From Myxococcales bacterium (GTDB lineage Bacteria; Myxococcota_A; Polyangia; Nannocystales; Nannocystaceae), in contig JACKDV010000013.1 in the NCBI GenBank assembly GCA_020633315.1, positions 170,244-234,243 on the forward strand: a stretch of DNA of 64,000 bases. Direction: 5' to 3'. Below the pieces are notes generated by a model that ran no database searches, was not told the DNA's origin, and was given only the letters and a program-made list of their open reading frames with translations. A program made the translations under genes and the position numbers. Shown piece after piece: positions 26,514-35,192 of this stretch (positions are counted from its first letter, which is position 1; every line of letters begins with the position of its first letter).

Positions 26514-27764
26514 GTGCCACGCGCCTACGCCCTATTGCTCGAGAACGTCCACGCCTCCGCCACCGAGGTCCTCGGCGAGCACGACGTGGAGGTCCGCGCC
26601 CTCCCCAAGGGCCTCAAGGAGGACGAGCTCATCGCCGCCCTGAGCGACTTCCCCGGTGACGAGCCCTGCATGGTGGGGATCCGCTCCAAGACGCACATCA
26701 CCCCCAGGGTGCTCGAGTCTGTGCCGCGGCTGATGGCGGTGGGGGCCTTCTGCATCGGCACCGATCAGATCGCGCTCGACGAGGCCCGCCGCCGCGGCGT
26801 CGCGGTGTTCAACGCCCCCTTCAGCAGCACGCGCTCGGTGGCCGAGCTGGTGATCGCCGAGGTGGTGATCCTCTCGCGGCAGATCTTCAGCCGCAGCAAG
26901 GCCGCCCACGAGGGTCGCTGGGACAAGAGCGCGGCCGGGGCCCACGAGGTGCGGGGCAAGACCCTGGGCATCATCGGCTACGGCCACATCGGCTCGCAGG
27001 CCAGCATCCTGGCCGAGGCCCTGGGCATGCGCGTGCTCTTCTACGACATCGACAAGCGCCTGCCCCTGGGCAACGCCACCTCGGTGAGCAGCCTGGCCGA
27101 GCTGCTCGGCAGCAGCGACTTCGTCAGCCTGCACGTGCCCGACACCGAGCTCACGCGCGGCATGATCGGCGCGGCCGAGCTGGCCCAGATGCGCTCGGGC
27201 GCCTTCCTGCTCAACCTCAGCCGCGGCAAGGTGGTCGACATCCCGGCCCTGCGCGACGCCCTGGTCTCCGGCCACCTCGCCGGCGCCGCGGTCGACGTGT
27301 ACCCGCGCGAGCCCGCCAGCACCAAGGACCCCTTCGAGTCCGAGCTGCGCGGCCTGGACAACGTGATCCTCACCCCGCACATCGGCGGCAGCACCCAGGA
27401 GGCCCAGGCCAACATCGGCCGCGAGGTCGCCCACGCGCTGGGGCACTACCTCGACCAGGGCTCCACCCTGGGCTGCGTCACCCTGCCCCCGCTCGACCTC
27501 AGCTCGCCGGCCTCCTCGCGCCGCGCCGAGGCCAGCCGCATCGTCAACGTGCACCACAACGTGCCCGGCGTGCTCTCGGCCATCAACCGGGTCATCGCCG
27601 AGTCGGGGGTCAACATCGTGGGCCAGGCGCTGGCCACCACCGACGACGTGGGCCTGCTGTTCATCGACCTGCCGCTGTCGCGCGACGACCAGCAGGTGCA
27701 GACCCTCGAGTCGGCGATCTCCTCCCTGACCACCAGCGTCCGCACCCGCCTGCTGCGGCTCTAG
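26514..27764 (+). CDS. serA: D-3-phosphoglycerate dehydrogenase
   Basis: This is a 416-residue enzyme of the short, E. coli-like class, with a catalytic/substrate domain, NAD domain (GIIGYGHIGSQ, YDIDKRLPLG), catalytic His in LTPHIGGST, and a C-terminal ACT domain (NVPGVLSAINRVIAESGVNI) for serine feedback. It catalyses the first step of serine synthesis in the cytoplasm. Start is a GTG 8 bases after a CATAGT hexamer. Its stop codon overlaps the stop of the convergent kinase gene in a single CTAG, leaving no room for a terminator between them. Confidence 0.9.
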   Translation: MPRAYALLLENVHASATEVLGEHDVEVRALPKGLKEDELIAALSDFPGDEPCMVGIRSKTHITPRVLESVPRLMAVGAFCIGTDQIALDEARRRGVAVFNAPFSSTRSVAELVIAEVVILSRQIFSRSKAAHEGRWDKSAAGAHEVRGKTLGIIGYGHIGSQASILAEALGMRVLFYDIDKRLPLGNATSVSSLAELLGSSDFVSLHVPDTELTRGMIGAAELAQMRSGAFLLNLSRGKVVDIPALRDALVSGHLAGAAVDVYPREPASTKDPFESELRGLDNVILTPHIGGSTQEAQANIGREVAHALGHYLDQGSTLGCVTLPPLDLSSPASSRRAEASRIVNVHHNVPGVLSAINRVIAESGVNIVGQALATTDDVGLLFIDLPLSRDDQQVQTLESAISSLTTSVRTRLLRL

Positions 27765-30700
27765 CCCGCGGTCGGTCCCGACTCCTGGGCGTCCTGGGCG
27801 GGCGCTCCGTCGAGCTCGCCCAGCCAGGCCTCCACCGCGCGCAGGCGCGAGGGCTGGTCGCCCCGCTCCGCGTAGATCGACCGGGCCCGCGCCGCGTCGG
27901 CCCGCGCCTCGTCGATCCGCCCCGCCGCCGCCAGCACCCGCGCGCGGCGGAACCGGGCCTCCGCGTGCTGGTGGGGATCGGGATCCTCGGACTCGTACTG
28001 CTCCACCGACGCATCGATCATCAGCAGGGCCTCCGGCACCGCCCCCGCCGCGAGGTGGGCCATGGCCAGGCGCCCCGAGGTCTCGGCCACCGACACGCTC
28101 GGCTCGCCCTCGGTGCGCTGCTGGGTCCGCAGGGTCTGGGCGAGCAGGGCCCGCGCCGGCTCCACCCGTCCCTGGCGCAGCAGCACCAGCCCCAGCTGGC
28201 TCTCGTAGTTCGCCCGCCGGGACTCGTCCGGCGGCGCCACCTCGGCGGTGATCTCCAGCGCCTCGCGCAGCGCGGCCTCGGCCGGCCCCAGGCGTCCGGC
28301 GCGGAGGTGGATCTCCCCCACCAGCGCCCACGAGGCGGCCGCGCTCGGGCTGCGGGCCCCGTGCACCGCCTGCTGCACCGCCTGGGCCCGCTCCACCTGC
28401 AGCAGCGCCTCGTCGTAGCGCTCGAGGAACAGCAGCACCATCCCCACGTTCTCGCCGAGCACCGCCACCGAGGGGTGGTCCTCGCCCAGCCCGTCGCGGA
28501 GCAGGCGACGCGACTCCTCGTAGGTCTCCAGCGCCTCGGCGTAGTGGCCGTGCACGAAGTGGGTCGTGCCCAGGTTCTGCAGCAGCGCGCCGTAGTGCGG
28601 GTGCGCGTCGCCGTAGGTGCGGCGCAGGATCTCTCGCGCGCGATCGATGTGGGCCACCGAGCCCGCGTGATCGCCCTTGCGGGCCAGCGCCAGCCCCAGC
28701 TCGCTCAGCGGCTCGGCCACGCTGTAGTGATCGGGCCCCCAGTAGCGCTCGCGCAGCGCCAGCACCTCGCGGCCGGTCTCGATCGCCGCGTCGAGATCGC
28801 CCCTGCGACGCTCGGCGTTGGCCCGCGACGCCAGCAGGTTGGCGCGCAGGTGCGGCTGCGATCCGCCCAGGGCCTGCAGCGCCGCCAGTCCCAGCGCCAC
28901 CCAGCGCTCCACCACCTGCGGCCGCCCCATGCGGCTCAGCTCGAGGAACGCCAGCTCGGCCGCCGCCTGGGCGATGACCTCGTCGTGCTGGTACGCCACG
29001 CCGGCGGCCAGGGCCTGGTGCACCAGCGCCTCGGCCTGCTCCACCTGGCCCGCGGCATGGCGGGCCACCGCCAGCGCCTGCAGGGCCTCGGCGCGCACCG
29101 GGCCGTACTGCAGCCCCTCGGCGCGGCGCGACGCCTCCTCGGACTTGGCCAGGTCGTCGCGCACGCGGCCGAGGATCCGCAGCGCCACCGCCTCGTCGAT
29201 CGCCTCGCGCACGCCCGCCACCGCCTCGCGCTCGGCCTCGGGGATCGGCGCCAGCGCGTGACCCAGCGTGCCCGCATCCAGGCACGCCGCCAGGCTCGGG
29301 AGCTGCTCCACCGCCTCGGGGGCCTGCATCACCGTCTCCGCGTCGGCCTCGGCCAGCACCGCCGTCATCGAGGCCAGCGTGCTGCGTCGGCGGGCCAGGC
29401 AGGTCATGCGGGCATCGGACACCGCCGGCGGATCGCGACCCTCCATCTCGGCGCGGCACGCCTCGGTCTGGGCCTGCACCCACCGTGCCGCGTAGGCATC
29501 GAGGCGCTCGCTCGCCCGGCTCGCCGCATCGGCCGCGAAGGGCAGCCCCGTCGCTCGGAACGACTCGCTCAGGGCAGCGCGACGAGCCTCGTCCCATGCC
29601 CCGTCGAGCTTGGCCGCCACGTCGTCGCAGTACGCCGCCGGCTCCACGGGGGTCGTGGCCGACAGCGCCATCGTGGTCGCCCCCGCGGCCACCCCCAGCG
29701 TGGCGATCGCGGCCACGCCTCCCCACGAGCCCAGCGAGCGCGAGCGCAGGGCGCCCAGCAGCGCTCGCATGCTGGGGTGGCGCTCCTCCGGCCGCACCCG
29801 CAGCCCGCGGGCCACTGCGCGCCGCAGCCAGCGGGGCACCTCGCGACCACGCGGCGGCGCGGGCAGCTGCCCCTCGAGCACCTTGGTGACCAGGCTCGCC
29901 AGGTCGCGGGCGCGGAACGGTCGCTCGCCGTACAGCCCCTCGTACAGCGCCACGCAGAAGCCGTACTGATCGGAGAGCGCATCGCAGCGCTGCCCCTCGA
30001 GCTGCTCCGGGGCCATGTACGCCGGCGTGCCCACCAGCGCGCCCGTGCGGGTCAGCGTCTCGGCCAGCGCCGAGCCCGACGCGCTGCTGCCCAGGCTCTC
30101 GCTCAGCCGCGCCGACTCCACCGTCGCCTCCGCATCGGCCCCGCGGGTGAGCGGACGGGCCAGCCCGAAGTCCGTCACCACCGCGCGACCGTCCGCATGG
30201 ATCAGCACGTTGTCCGGCTTGAAGTCGCGGTGCACCAGGCCCGCCTCGTGGGCCGCCGCCAGCCCCTCCCCCGCCTGCCGGAACACCCGCAGCACCTCGC
30301 GCCACGGGTGCGGCCGGGCGTGCAGCCACTCCGTGAGCGTGCCGCCCCCCACGAACTCCATCGCGATGAACACCTGCCCCTCGAAGGTGCCCACGTCGTG
30401 GACCGTGATCACCCCCGGGTGGCTGAGCCGGGCCAGCGCCTGCGCCTCGCGCAGCAGGCGTTTGTTCCGATCCGACTGCGAGTCCGCGAACGACGACCCG
30501 GACGCGCCGCGCAACACCTTGAGCGCGATCTTGCGGTCGAGCTCCGGGTCGTAGGCCGCATACACCACCCCCATCGCGCCCGCCCCCACCGCCTGCAGCA
30601 CCACATAGCGACCCAGGCGCGCCCCCTCGGGCAGCAGCAGGTCGCCCGGCCAGTCGCGGTGGGGCCCGACCCCCGCCTCCGTCGACTCGAGCCCCGTGGT

Positions 30701-30916
30701 GGAGGCATCGGCGCTCCGCTCGAGGGGTGGCAGCCCCGAGGCCTCGGCGGCGAACGACGACGCGAAGATCTTGGTCAGCTCCGAGACCACCTGGGCGCAC
30801 GCCGGGCACTGGTCGAGGTGGGCCTCGAGCTCCGTGCGCTCCTTCGGCGTGAGGTCGCCGCGAGCCAGCTCGCCCAGCAGGTTCTCGTCGGGGCAGGCCA
30901 TCGGGGTGCCGGGCAT
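27761..30916 (-). CDS. Hanks-type Ser/Thr kinase with N-terminal zinc finger, TM segment and TPR region
   Basis: This is a 1051-residue sensor kinase. Residues 5-45 form a zinc-finger motif of the anti-sigma type (HLDQCPACAQVV). The kinase domain (about 75-370) is complete: GAGAMGVVYAAYD, Lys in IALKVLRG, HRDFKPDNVLI, DFGLARP and MAPEQLEG. A membrane segment (WGGVAAIATLGVAAGATT) follows. About 600 residues of TPR-like helices continue to the C-terminus, presumably outside. Start is the ATG at 30916 or the one at 30901. Such kinases phosphorylate FHA partners and regulators; the target is unknown. It is divergent from the rhodanese gene. Confidence 0.85.
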   Translation of the reverse strand: MPGTPMACPDENLLGELARGDLTPKERTELEAHLDQCPACAQVVSELTKIFASSFAAEASGLPPLERSADASTTGLESTEAGVGPHRDWPGDLLLPEGARLGRYVVLQAVGAGAMGVVYAAYDPELDRKIALKVLRGASGSSFADSQSDRNKRLLREAQALARLSHPGVITVHDVGTFEGQVFIAMEFVGGGTLTEWLHARPHPWREVLRVFRQAGEGLAAAHEAGLVHRDFKPDNVLIHADGRAVVTDFGLARPLTRGADAEATVESARLSESLGSSASGSALAETLTRTGALVGTPAYMAPEQLEGQRCDALSDQYGFCVALYEGLYGERPFRARDLASLVTKVLEGQLPAPPRGREVPRWLRRAVARGLRVRPEERHPSMRALLGALRSRSLGSWGGVAAIATLGVAAGATTMALSATTPVEPAAYCDDVAAKLDGAWDEARRAALSESFRATGLPFAADAASRASERLDAYAARWVQAQTEACRAEMEGRDPPAVSDARMTCLARRRSTLASMTAVLAEADAETVMQAPEAVEQLPSLAACLDAGTLGHALAPIPEAEREAVAGVREAIDEAVALRILGRVRDDLAKSEEASRRAEGLQYGPVRAEALQALAVARHAAGQVEQAEALVHQALAAGVAYQHDEVIAQAAAELAFLELSRMGRPQVVERWVALGLAALQALGGSQPHLRANLLASRANAERRRGDLDAAIETGREVLALRERYWGPDHYSVAEPLSELGLALARKGDHAGSVAHIDRAREILRRTYGDAHPHYGALLQNLGTTHFVHGHYAEALETYEESRRLLRDGLGEDHPSVAVLGENVGMVLLFLERYDEALLQVERAQAVQQAVHGARSPSAAASWALVGEIHLRAGRLGPAEAALREALEITAEVAPPDESRRANYESQLGLVLLRQGRVEPARALLAQTLRTQQRTEGEPSVSVAETSGRLAMAHLAAGAVPEALLMIDASVEQYESEDPDPHQHAEARFRRARVLAAAGRIDEARADAARARSIYAERGDQPSRLRAVEAWLGELDGAPAQDAQESGPTAG

Positions 30917-30991
30917 CGTCGCACGGAGCCGGGGCGCGTTGGAGGCGGTCGCGACGGTGTTTCGACGCCTGCAACGTGGGACGGCCCCCGA

Positions 30992-31009
30992 GGCCCCGAA
31001 TTCGGGGCC
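30992..31009. promoter_or_regulatory. 18-bp perfect palindrome between the kinase and rhodanese genes
   Basis: GGCCCCGAATTCGGGGCC is a perfect inverted repeat 20 bases upstream of the sigma-54 promoter at 31029. It could bind an activator or a repressor of either divergent gene. Confidence 0.4.
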
Positions 31010-31028
31010 CTGCGGGCCTGGGAGGCGC

Positions 31029-31044
31029 TGGCACGGATCATGCT
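31029..31044 (+). promoter_or_regulatory. sigma-54 promoter of the rhodanese gene
   Basis: TGGCACG, four bases and ATGCT give the invariant GG-N10-GC spacing, with one mismatch to the TTGC box. The predicted start near 31055 leaves a 19-base leader containing AAGGGAA before the ATG at 31074. Confidence 0.65.
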
Positions 31045-31073
31045 CTGGTAGCGGGCAGCAAAGGGAACCCATC

Positions 31074-31382
31074 ATGTTCGGACTCGGCAATCTGTTTGGT
31101 GCACGCTCCAACCGCATCGATCCCGCCACCGCGGCTCGGCTCGTGGCGGGGGGCGCGATGCTGCTGGATGTTCGTACTCCGCAGGAGTTCGCGGGCGGGG
31201 CCGCCAAGGGGGCCGTGAACATCCCCGTGCAGCAGCTCGCGACCCGCATCGGGGAGCTTCCGAGGAATCGGCCGATCGTGGCGTACTGCCGGTCGGGGGC
31301 CCGCAGCGCCTCCGCGGTGGCGAGCCTGGTGAGCGCCGGGTACGACGCCCACGATGCAGGGGCGCTCGGCAACGTGCTGTGA
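31074..31382 (+). CDS. rhodanese-domain protein
   Basis: This is a 102-residue single-domain rhodanese: MLLDVRTPQEFAGGAAKGAVN, then active-site loop YCRSGARSASA with the catalytic Cys. The usual role is sulfur transfer from thiosulfate or persulfides. The short N-terminal extension (FGLGNLFGARSN) has no membrane segment. It has a good ribosome-binding site (AAGGGAA, 6 bases before ATG) and a sigma-54 promoter, which is unusual for such a small enzyme and points to stress or development control. Confidence 0.85.
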   Translation: MFGLGNLFGARSNRIDPATAARLVAGGAMLLDVRTPQEFAGGAAKGAVNIPVQQLATRIGELPRNRPIVAYCRSGARSASAVASLVSAGYDAHDAGALGNVL

Positions 31383-31403
31383 GCCGAGGCGCGGAGGGCT
31401 CGT

Positions 31404-31439
31404 GGCTCTCGCGGAGCACCGGAGGCGGAGGCGAGAGCC
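31404..31439. terminator. bidirectional hairpin after the rhodanese gene
   Basis: GGCTCTCGC (31404-31412) pairs with GCGAGAGCC (31431-31439), a 9-bp stem between the rhodanese gene and the end of the broken FG-GAP gene. There is no strong T tract. Confidence 0.4.
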
Positions 31440-31929
31440 CTACGCCTCCTCGCACTCGAGCGCGTAGACCTCCCAGTGGTCGGTGCCCACGGTGGGATCG
31501 TCGGGGCGAGCGGTGACCATCAGGTCGGGCCAGCCATCGCCGTCGAAGTCACGCACCTCGTGCCCACAGCTCGGGCATCCCATGGAGAGGTAGCGCTCGG
31601 GCTCGCCGTGCGTGTCGGCCCGGGCCCAGCTCCGCGCCTGCGACGAGAAGCCCGAGGCCGCGCCCGGGTAGATCGTCCACGCATCGGGGGGCTCGGCCTG
31701 GTCGCACTCCCGCGGATCACCAGGTCGACGAGCCCGTCGCCCGTCATGTCGCGGACCGACCACTGCACCGCTGCGCCGAGGGACCTGTCAGGAAATTTGT
31801 CGATCGTCCCGAGCCCCGGCGGCAGCTCGAAGCGTGCCATCGGAGCGAAGCCCACCGGCGCGCACCCGGGAAATCCCCGCAGGCGACGAGCGCGAGCATG
31901 ATCGAGCACAACCGCGAAGGGGCGGGCAT
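31440..31929 (-). pseudogene. broken FG-GAP/VCBS-repeat lipoprotein
   Basis: The homologous protein is spread over three frames. It begins at 31929 with a lipoprotein signal (SIMLALVACGD). Near 31870 it shifts to the frame reading APMARFELPPGLGTIDKF and VRDMTGDGLVDLVIRG. Near 31735 it shifts again to RECDQAEPPDAWTIYPG and VRDFDGDGWPDLMVTARP, stopping at 31440. The DxTGDGxxDL and DFDGDGWPDL motifs are FG-GAP calcium-binding repeats. Two frameshifts in 500 bases, beside a decayed IS, indicate a pseudogene, though sequencing error cannot be excluded. The functional gene may have been only slightly longer. Confidence 0.65.
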
Positions 31930-31989
31930 GGGGCTGGGCATCACCCCTCGCGATGCCCGGAGGGGCCCGCCGGATTGCGACCGGGATCA

Positions 31990-32162
31990 CACGGTCCCGC
32001 TGCGATCGCTCGACCGGTCGCCGGTGGCATCGAGACGGGCAGCAACATCCGCTGGTTTGGCGATGGCCCCGTGACGCGGTGGACTTCCCCCAGGGCAGCA
32101 ACCTGGCCAATGCCGCGATCACCTACGCCCGAGCCCATCGCGGCGAGCTCCGGTTCGACTGA
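31990..32162 (+). pseudogene. C-terminal remnant of an unknown protein
   Basis: Two plus-strand frames join to a plausible protein end: GGIETGSNIRWFGDGPVT up to about 32075, then VDFPQGSNLANAAITYARAH ending at a TGA at 32160. A frameshift separates them and no start is visible. I do not recognise the family. It is probably debris from the insertion/deletion events around the neighbouring transposase. Confidence 0.35.
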
Positions 32163-32250
32163 GGGCACCACGCGAAGAGGATGCTGGGGTGGGGGCCACG
32201 ATGGACCCCGCATCGGTGGGCCGAGCCCCAGGGTCCATGAGGGGCCTCGC

Positions 32251-32295
32251 TGCGCCGAGCGCTCGACGATCTCCACCGATGAGACGGCCCGCCCG
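32251..32295. repeat. 45-bp direct repeat, left copy
   Basis: This is identical to 33543-33587. It contains the palindrome CGAGCGCTCG and lies immediately outside the terminal sequence of the IS256-type remnant. Confidence 0.85.
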
Positions 32296-32319
32296 GAGTC
32301 TGTCAGATTTTTCGTGTAT
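32296..32319. mobile_element. remaining terminal inverted-repeat candidate of the IS256-type element
   Basis: The sequence starts GAGTCTGTCAGATTTTTCGT, resembling IS256-family ends, and lies just after the transposase stop. No inverted partner is found at the other end (33542), so that end is lost. Confidence 0.5.
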
Positions 32320-32334
32320 GAAGGAGTCGCACCT

Positions 32335-33539
32335 TTAGAGGGGCAGTCGTCCTTCGAAGTGGATCGCCAGCTGGTTGAGGGCTCGACTCCACCCCTTGGG
32401 TGGACGAGTCCAGCGCTTCTCAGCAGCCACGATCGCCAGGTAGATCAGCTTGTAGGCAGCGTCGTCGGTCGGGAAGTGTCCTTTGCCGTTGACCAGCTTG
32501 CGTACTCGGGCGTTGAACGACTCGATCGCGTTGGTCGTGTACAGGATGCGGCGTAGGTCGGGTGCAAAGGCGAGGAACGGCACCACACGCTCCCAGTTCG
32601 TCCTCCAGCTCTGCGTGACCGCGGGGTACTGCTGACCCCAGGCTTGGTCGAGGTCTGCCAATGCAGACTCCGCAGCATCACGATCGACGGCAGTGTAGAT
32701 CGGCTTGAGATCTCTGGCTACCTGTTTTCGATCCTTCCACGCTTAGTCGAGTCGAGTTTCGGATCATGCACGATGCACGTCTGCACGGTGATCTTCGAAG
32801 ACGCTCTCGAGTGCTTCCCCGAAGCCCTTGAGGCCATCGACGCAGGCGATGAGGATGTCCTCGACGCCGCGGTTCTTGAGCTCGGTGACGACCTTGAGCC
32901 AGAACCTCGCGCCCTCGGTCTGCTCGACGAGCCACATGCCGAGCACCCTCCTTGCGCCCCTCGAGCCCGACGCCGATCGCCAGGTACACCGACTTGCGCT
33001 GGACGCTGCCGCCCTCGCGGATCCGGACGACCAGGGCGTCGAGGTAGACGATGGGCCAGACCGCCGCCAGAGGCCGCTTGCGCCAGCTCTGACGTCTTCG
33101 AGGACGGCGTCGGTCACCCGCGAGATCAGGTCGGGCGAGACGTCGGTGCCGTACAGCTCGTGCAGGTGGCCCTGATCTCGCGGGTACTCATCCCGCGGGC
33201 GTACAGCGACAGGACCTTGTCGTCGAAGCCGTCGAGCCGAGTCTGCCGCTTTCTTGACCAGCTGGGGCTCGAAGGTACCGTTGCGGTCGCGTGGCACCTG
33301 CAGCTCGAGCTCGCCGTCGTCGGTCCTCACCCGCTTGAGCTCGTCCCGTTGCGGGGTTGGGCTGGACTCTTCGCCGCGCTCGCCCTTGGGCAGCCCAGGT
33401 GCTCCTCCAGCTCGGCCTCGAGGACCGTCTCCACGAGCCGCTTGGTTATCTGTTTCACCAGGCCGTGGGCGCCGAACAGCTCGGTGCCGGGCTTCAGATC
33501 CAGATCCTTGATCAAGTTGTCGATGGCTTCGGTTTCCAT
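32335..33539 (-). pseudogene. IS256-family transposase, multiply frameshifted
   Basis: Almost the whole length of a normal transposase (about 400 codons) is present but split over several frames. The pieces, from the start, are METEAIDNLIKDLDLKPG to ELEEHLG, then KRVRTDDGELELQVPRDRNG, HLHELYGTDVSPDLISRVTD, MYLAIGVGLEGRKE, VLGMWLVEQTEGARFWLKVV, GVEDILIACVDGLKGFGEAL, and finally YTTNAIESFNARVRKLVNGK to the stop at 32335. At least five frame changes separate them, so no active enzyme is made. The Transposase_mut fold identifies the IS256 family. Confidence 0.85.
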
Positions 33540-33542
33540 GGG

Positions 33543-33587
33543 TGCGCCGAGCGCTCGACGATCTCCACCGATGAGACGGCCCGCCCG
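33543..33587. repeat. 45-bp direct repeat, right copy
   Basis: This is identical to 32251-32295. It abuts the transposase start codon (three bases away) on one side and lies 6 bases from the stop of the sigma-54 activator gene on the other. Far too long for an IS256 target duplication. Confidence 0.85.
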
Positions 33588-33593
33588 CGATCC

Positions 33594-34949
33594 TCAATAC
33601 AGCCCCAGCTCCACCATCCGATTCGTCAGCCGCTTGCGCCCCACCTTCAACCTCCGCGCCGCCTCGCTGATGTTCCCCTCGCACTCGTCCAGGATCCGCG
33701 GCAGCAACCACCGATCCAGCTCCGCATGCGTCTGGTCGAACGACCCCCACCGCATCAGCTCCTCCAGCCTCACCCCCCGCGGCTCGTACTCCTCCAGCAC
33801 CAGATCCCCCGCCTCGATCACCCCCTCGTCCTGCACCACCACCGCCTGCTCGAGCACGTTCCTCAGCTCCCGCACGTTCCCCCGCCACCGGTGCCGCTGC
33901 AGCGCCGCCATTGCGTCCCGCCCGAGCTCCACCGGCACCCCATCCCGCGCCACGATCTCGGCCAGGAACCCCCGCGTCAGGTGGGCGATCTCCTCCGCCC
34001 CCCGCTCCCGCAGCGGCGGCAGCTCGATCACGAACCGCGCGAGCCGAAAGTACAGGTCCTCACGAAACCTCCCCTCGTCGATCATCGACCGTAGGTCCCG
34101 ATGCGTCGCCGCCACCACCCGCACGTCCACGCGCCGTGGCGTCACCTCCCCCACCCGGACGATCTCCCCCGACTCCAGCGCCCGCAGCAGCTTCGCCTGC
34201 AGCGGCAGCGGCAGCTCCCCCACCTCGTCGATCATCAGCGTCCCGCCGTTGGCCTGCTCGAACACCCCCACCCGGTCCTCCTCGGCCCCGGTGAACGCCC
34301 CCTTGCGGTGACCGAACAGCGCCGACTCGGCCAGGCTCTGCGCCAGCGCGCCACAGTCGAGCACCTGCATGGGCCCGGCCGCCCGCCGCGATCGCCGGTG
34401 CAACGCCCGGCACACCACGTCCTTGCCGGTCCCCGTCTCGCCCACCACCAGCACCGGCAGCTCGCGCGGCGCCACCTTGTCCAGCAGCGCGAACATCTCC
34501 CGCATGGGCTCGCTGATCCCCAGCAGCCCGTCCTCCCGCGCCTCCGCGCTCTGCTCCACATCCACGTCGCCGGTCTCGACCAGCTCGATCCGACAATCCC
34601 CCGCCACGATCACGTCGCCGGGATGGACGTGCACATGGTAGACCCGCCGCCCGAGCAGCACGGTGCCGTTCTTGCTCGCCAGGTCGATCAGCTCCACGCC
34701 GTTGCGCCCCAGCTTGAGCTCGAAGTGCAGGCCAGAGAGCGAGTCGTTGTCGATGCGGACATCGGCGGTCGGACCTCGGCCCACCCGCACGCGGGTTCGA
34801 TCGACGACGGCCTCGGTGCCCGCCTCGGGTCCATCGAGCACGCGCAGCTTGACCCGCCCCGGTCGCCGCACGTATCGCGACCACGCTCGGCGAGGCATCG
34901 TTTGGGTGATGGGAGCAGGCAGCTCGGGATCGTATCCATCGTCGGGCAT
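33594..34949 (-). CDS. FHA-domain sigma-54-dependent activator (enhancer-binding protein)
   Basis: In this 451-residue regulator, residues about 45-120 are an FHA domain (VRVGRGPTADVRIDNDSLSG, LIDLASKNGTVLL). About 145-375 is the AAA+ sigma-54 domain, with Walker A GETGTGKD, sigma-54 contact loop GAFTGAEED, Walker B GGTLMIDEVGEL and Arg finger region. A Fis-type helix-turn-helix ends the protein (GNISEAARRLKVGRKRL). FHA in place of a receiver means activation by phosphothreonine, i.e. by Hanks-type kinases. The ATG at 34949 is preferred. It is divergent from a kinase operon that carries a sigma-54 promoter, its likely target. Confidence 0.9.
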   Translation of the reverse strand: MPDDGYDPELPAPITQTMPRRAWSRYVRRPGRVKLRVLDGPEAGTEAVVDRTRVRVGRGPTADVRIDNDSLSGLHFELKLGRNGVELIDLASKNGTVLLGRRVYHVHVHPGDVIVAGDCRIELVETGDVDVEQSAEAREDGLLGISEPMREMFALLDKVAPRELPVLVVGETGTGKDVVCRALHRRSRRAAGPMQVLDCGALAQSLAESALFGHRKGAFTGAEEDRVGVFEQANGGTLMIDEVGELPLPLQAKLLRALESGEIVRVGEVTPRRVDVRVVAATHRDLRSMIDEGRFREDLYFRLARFVIELPPLRERGAEEIAHLTRGFLAEIVARDGVPVELGRDAMAALQRHRWRGNVRELRNVLEQAVVVQDEGVIEAGDLVLEEYEPRGVRLEELMRWGSFDQTHAELDRWLLPRILDECEGNISEAARRLKVGRKRLTNRMVELGLY

Positions 34950-35012
34950 ATCGGTGCTGGGGATACCATGCTGCCCCGGGATCGTCCGCCGCCGCGCGTG
35001 CATCGGCCGAAG

Positions 35013-35029
35013 TGGATCAAGGTGATCCA
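35013..35029. promoter_or_regulatory. candidate enhancer site of the FHA sigma-54 activator
   Basis: TGGATCA-AGG-TGATCCA is a perfect 7-bp inverted repeat with a 3-base centre. It lies about 110 bases upstream of the sigma-54 promoter at 35138 and 64 bases from the activator's own start. Distance and symmetry suit an enhancer bound by a Fis-type dimer. Confidence 0.5.
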
Positions 35030-35137
35030 ACCTCCACGATCGATCGAGCTGTGCCTCGCGGCACGGCCGTCGTGCCTGGAGGAACAACCGCGGAGGCTCG
35101 AGATCCGTAAGTCCTCGTGGTCATTGAGGTCACGATC

Positions 35138-35153
35138 TGGTGCTCTGCTTGCC
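35138..35153 (+). promoter_or_regulatory. sigma-54 promoter of the kinase operon
   Basis: TGGTGC, five bases and TTGC with GG-N10-GC spacing. The predicted start near 35164 gives a 29-base leader with AGGGAG before the ATG at 35193. Confidence 0.65.
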
Positions 35154-35192
35154 TCTTGGTCGTGGTAGGCCCGGCCACGGCGCCAGGGAGCG

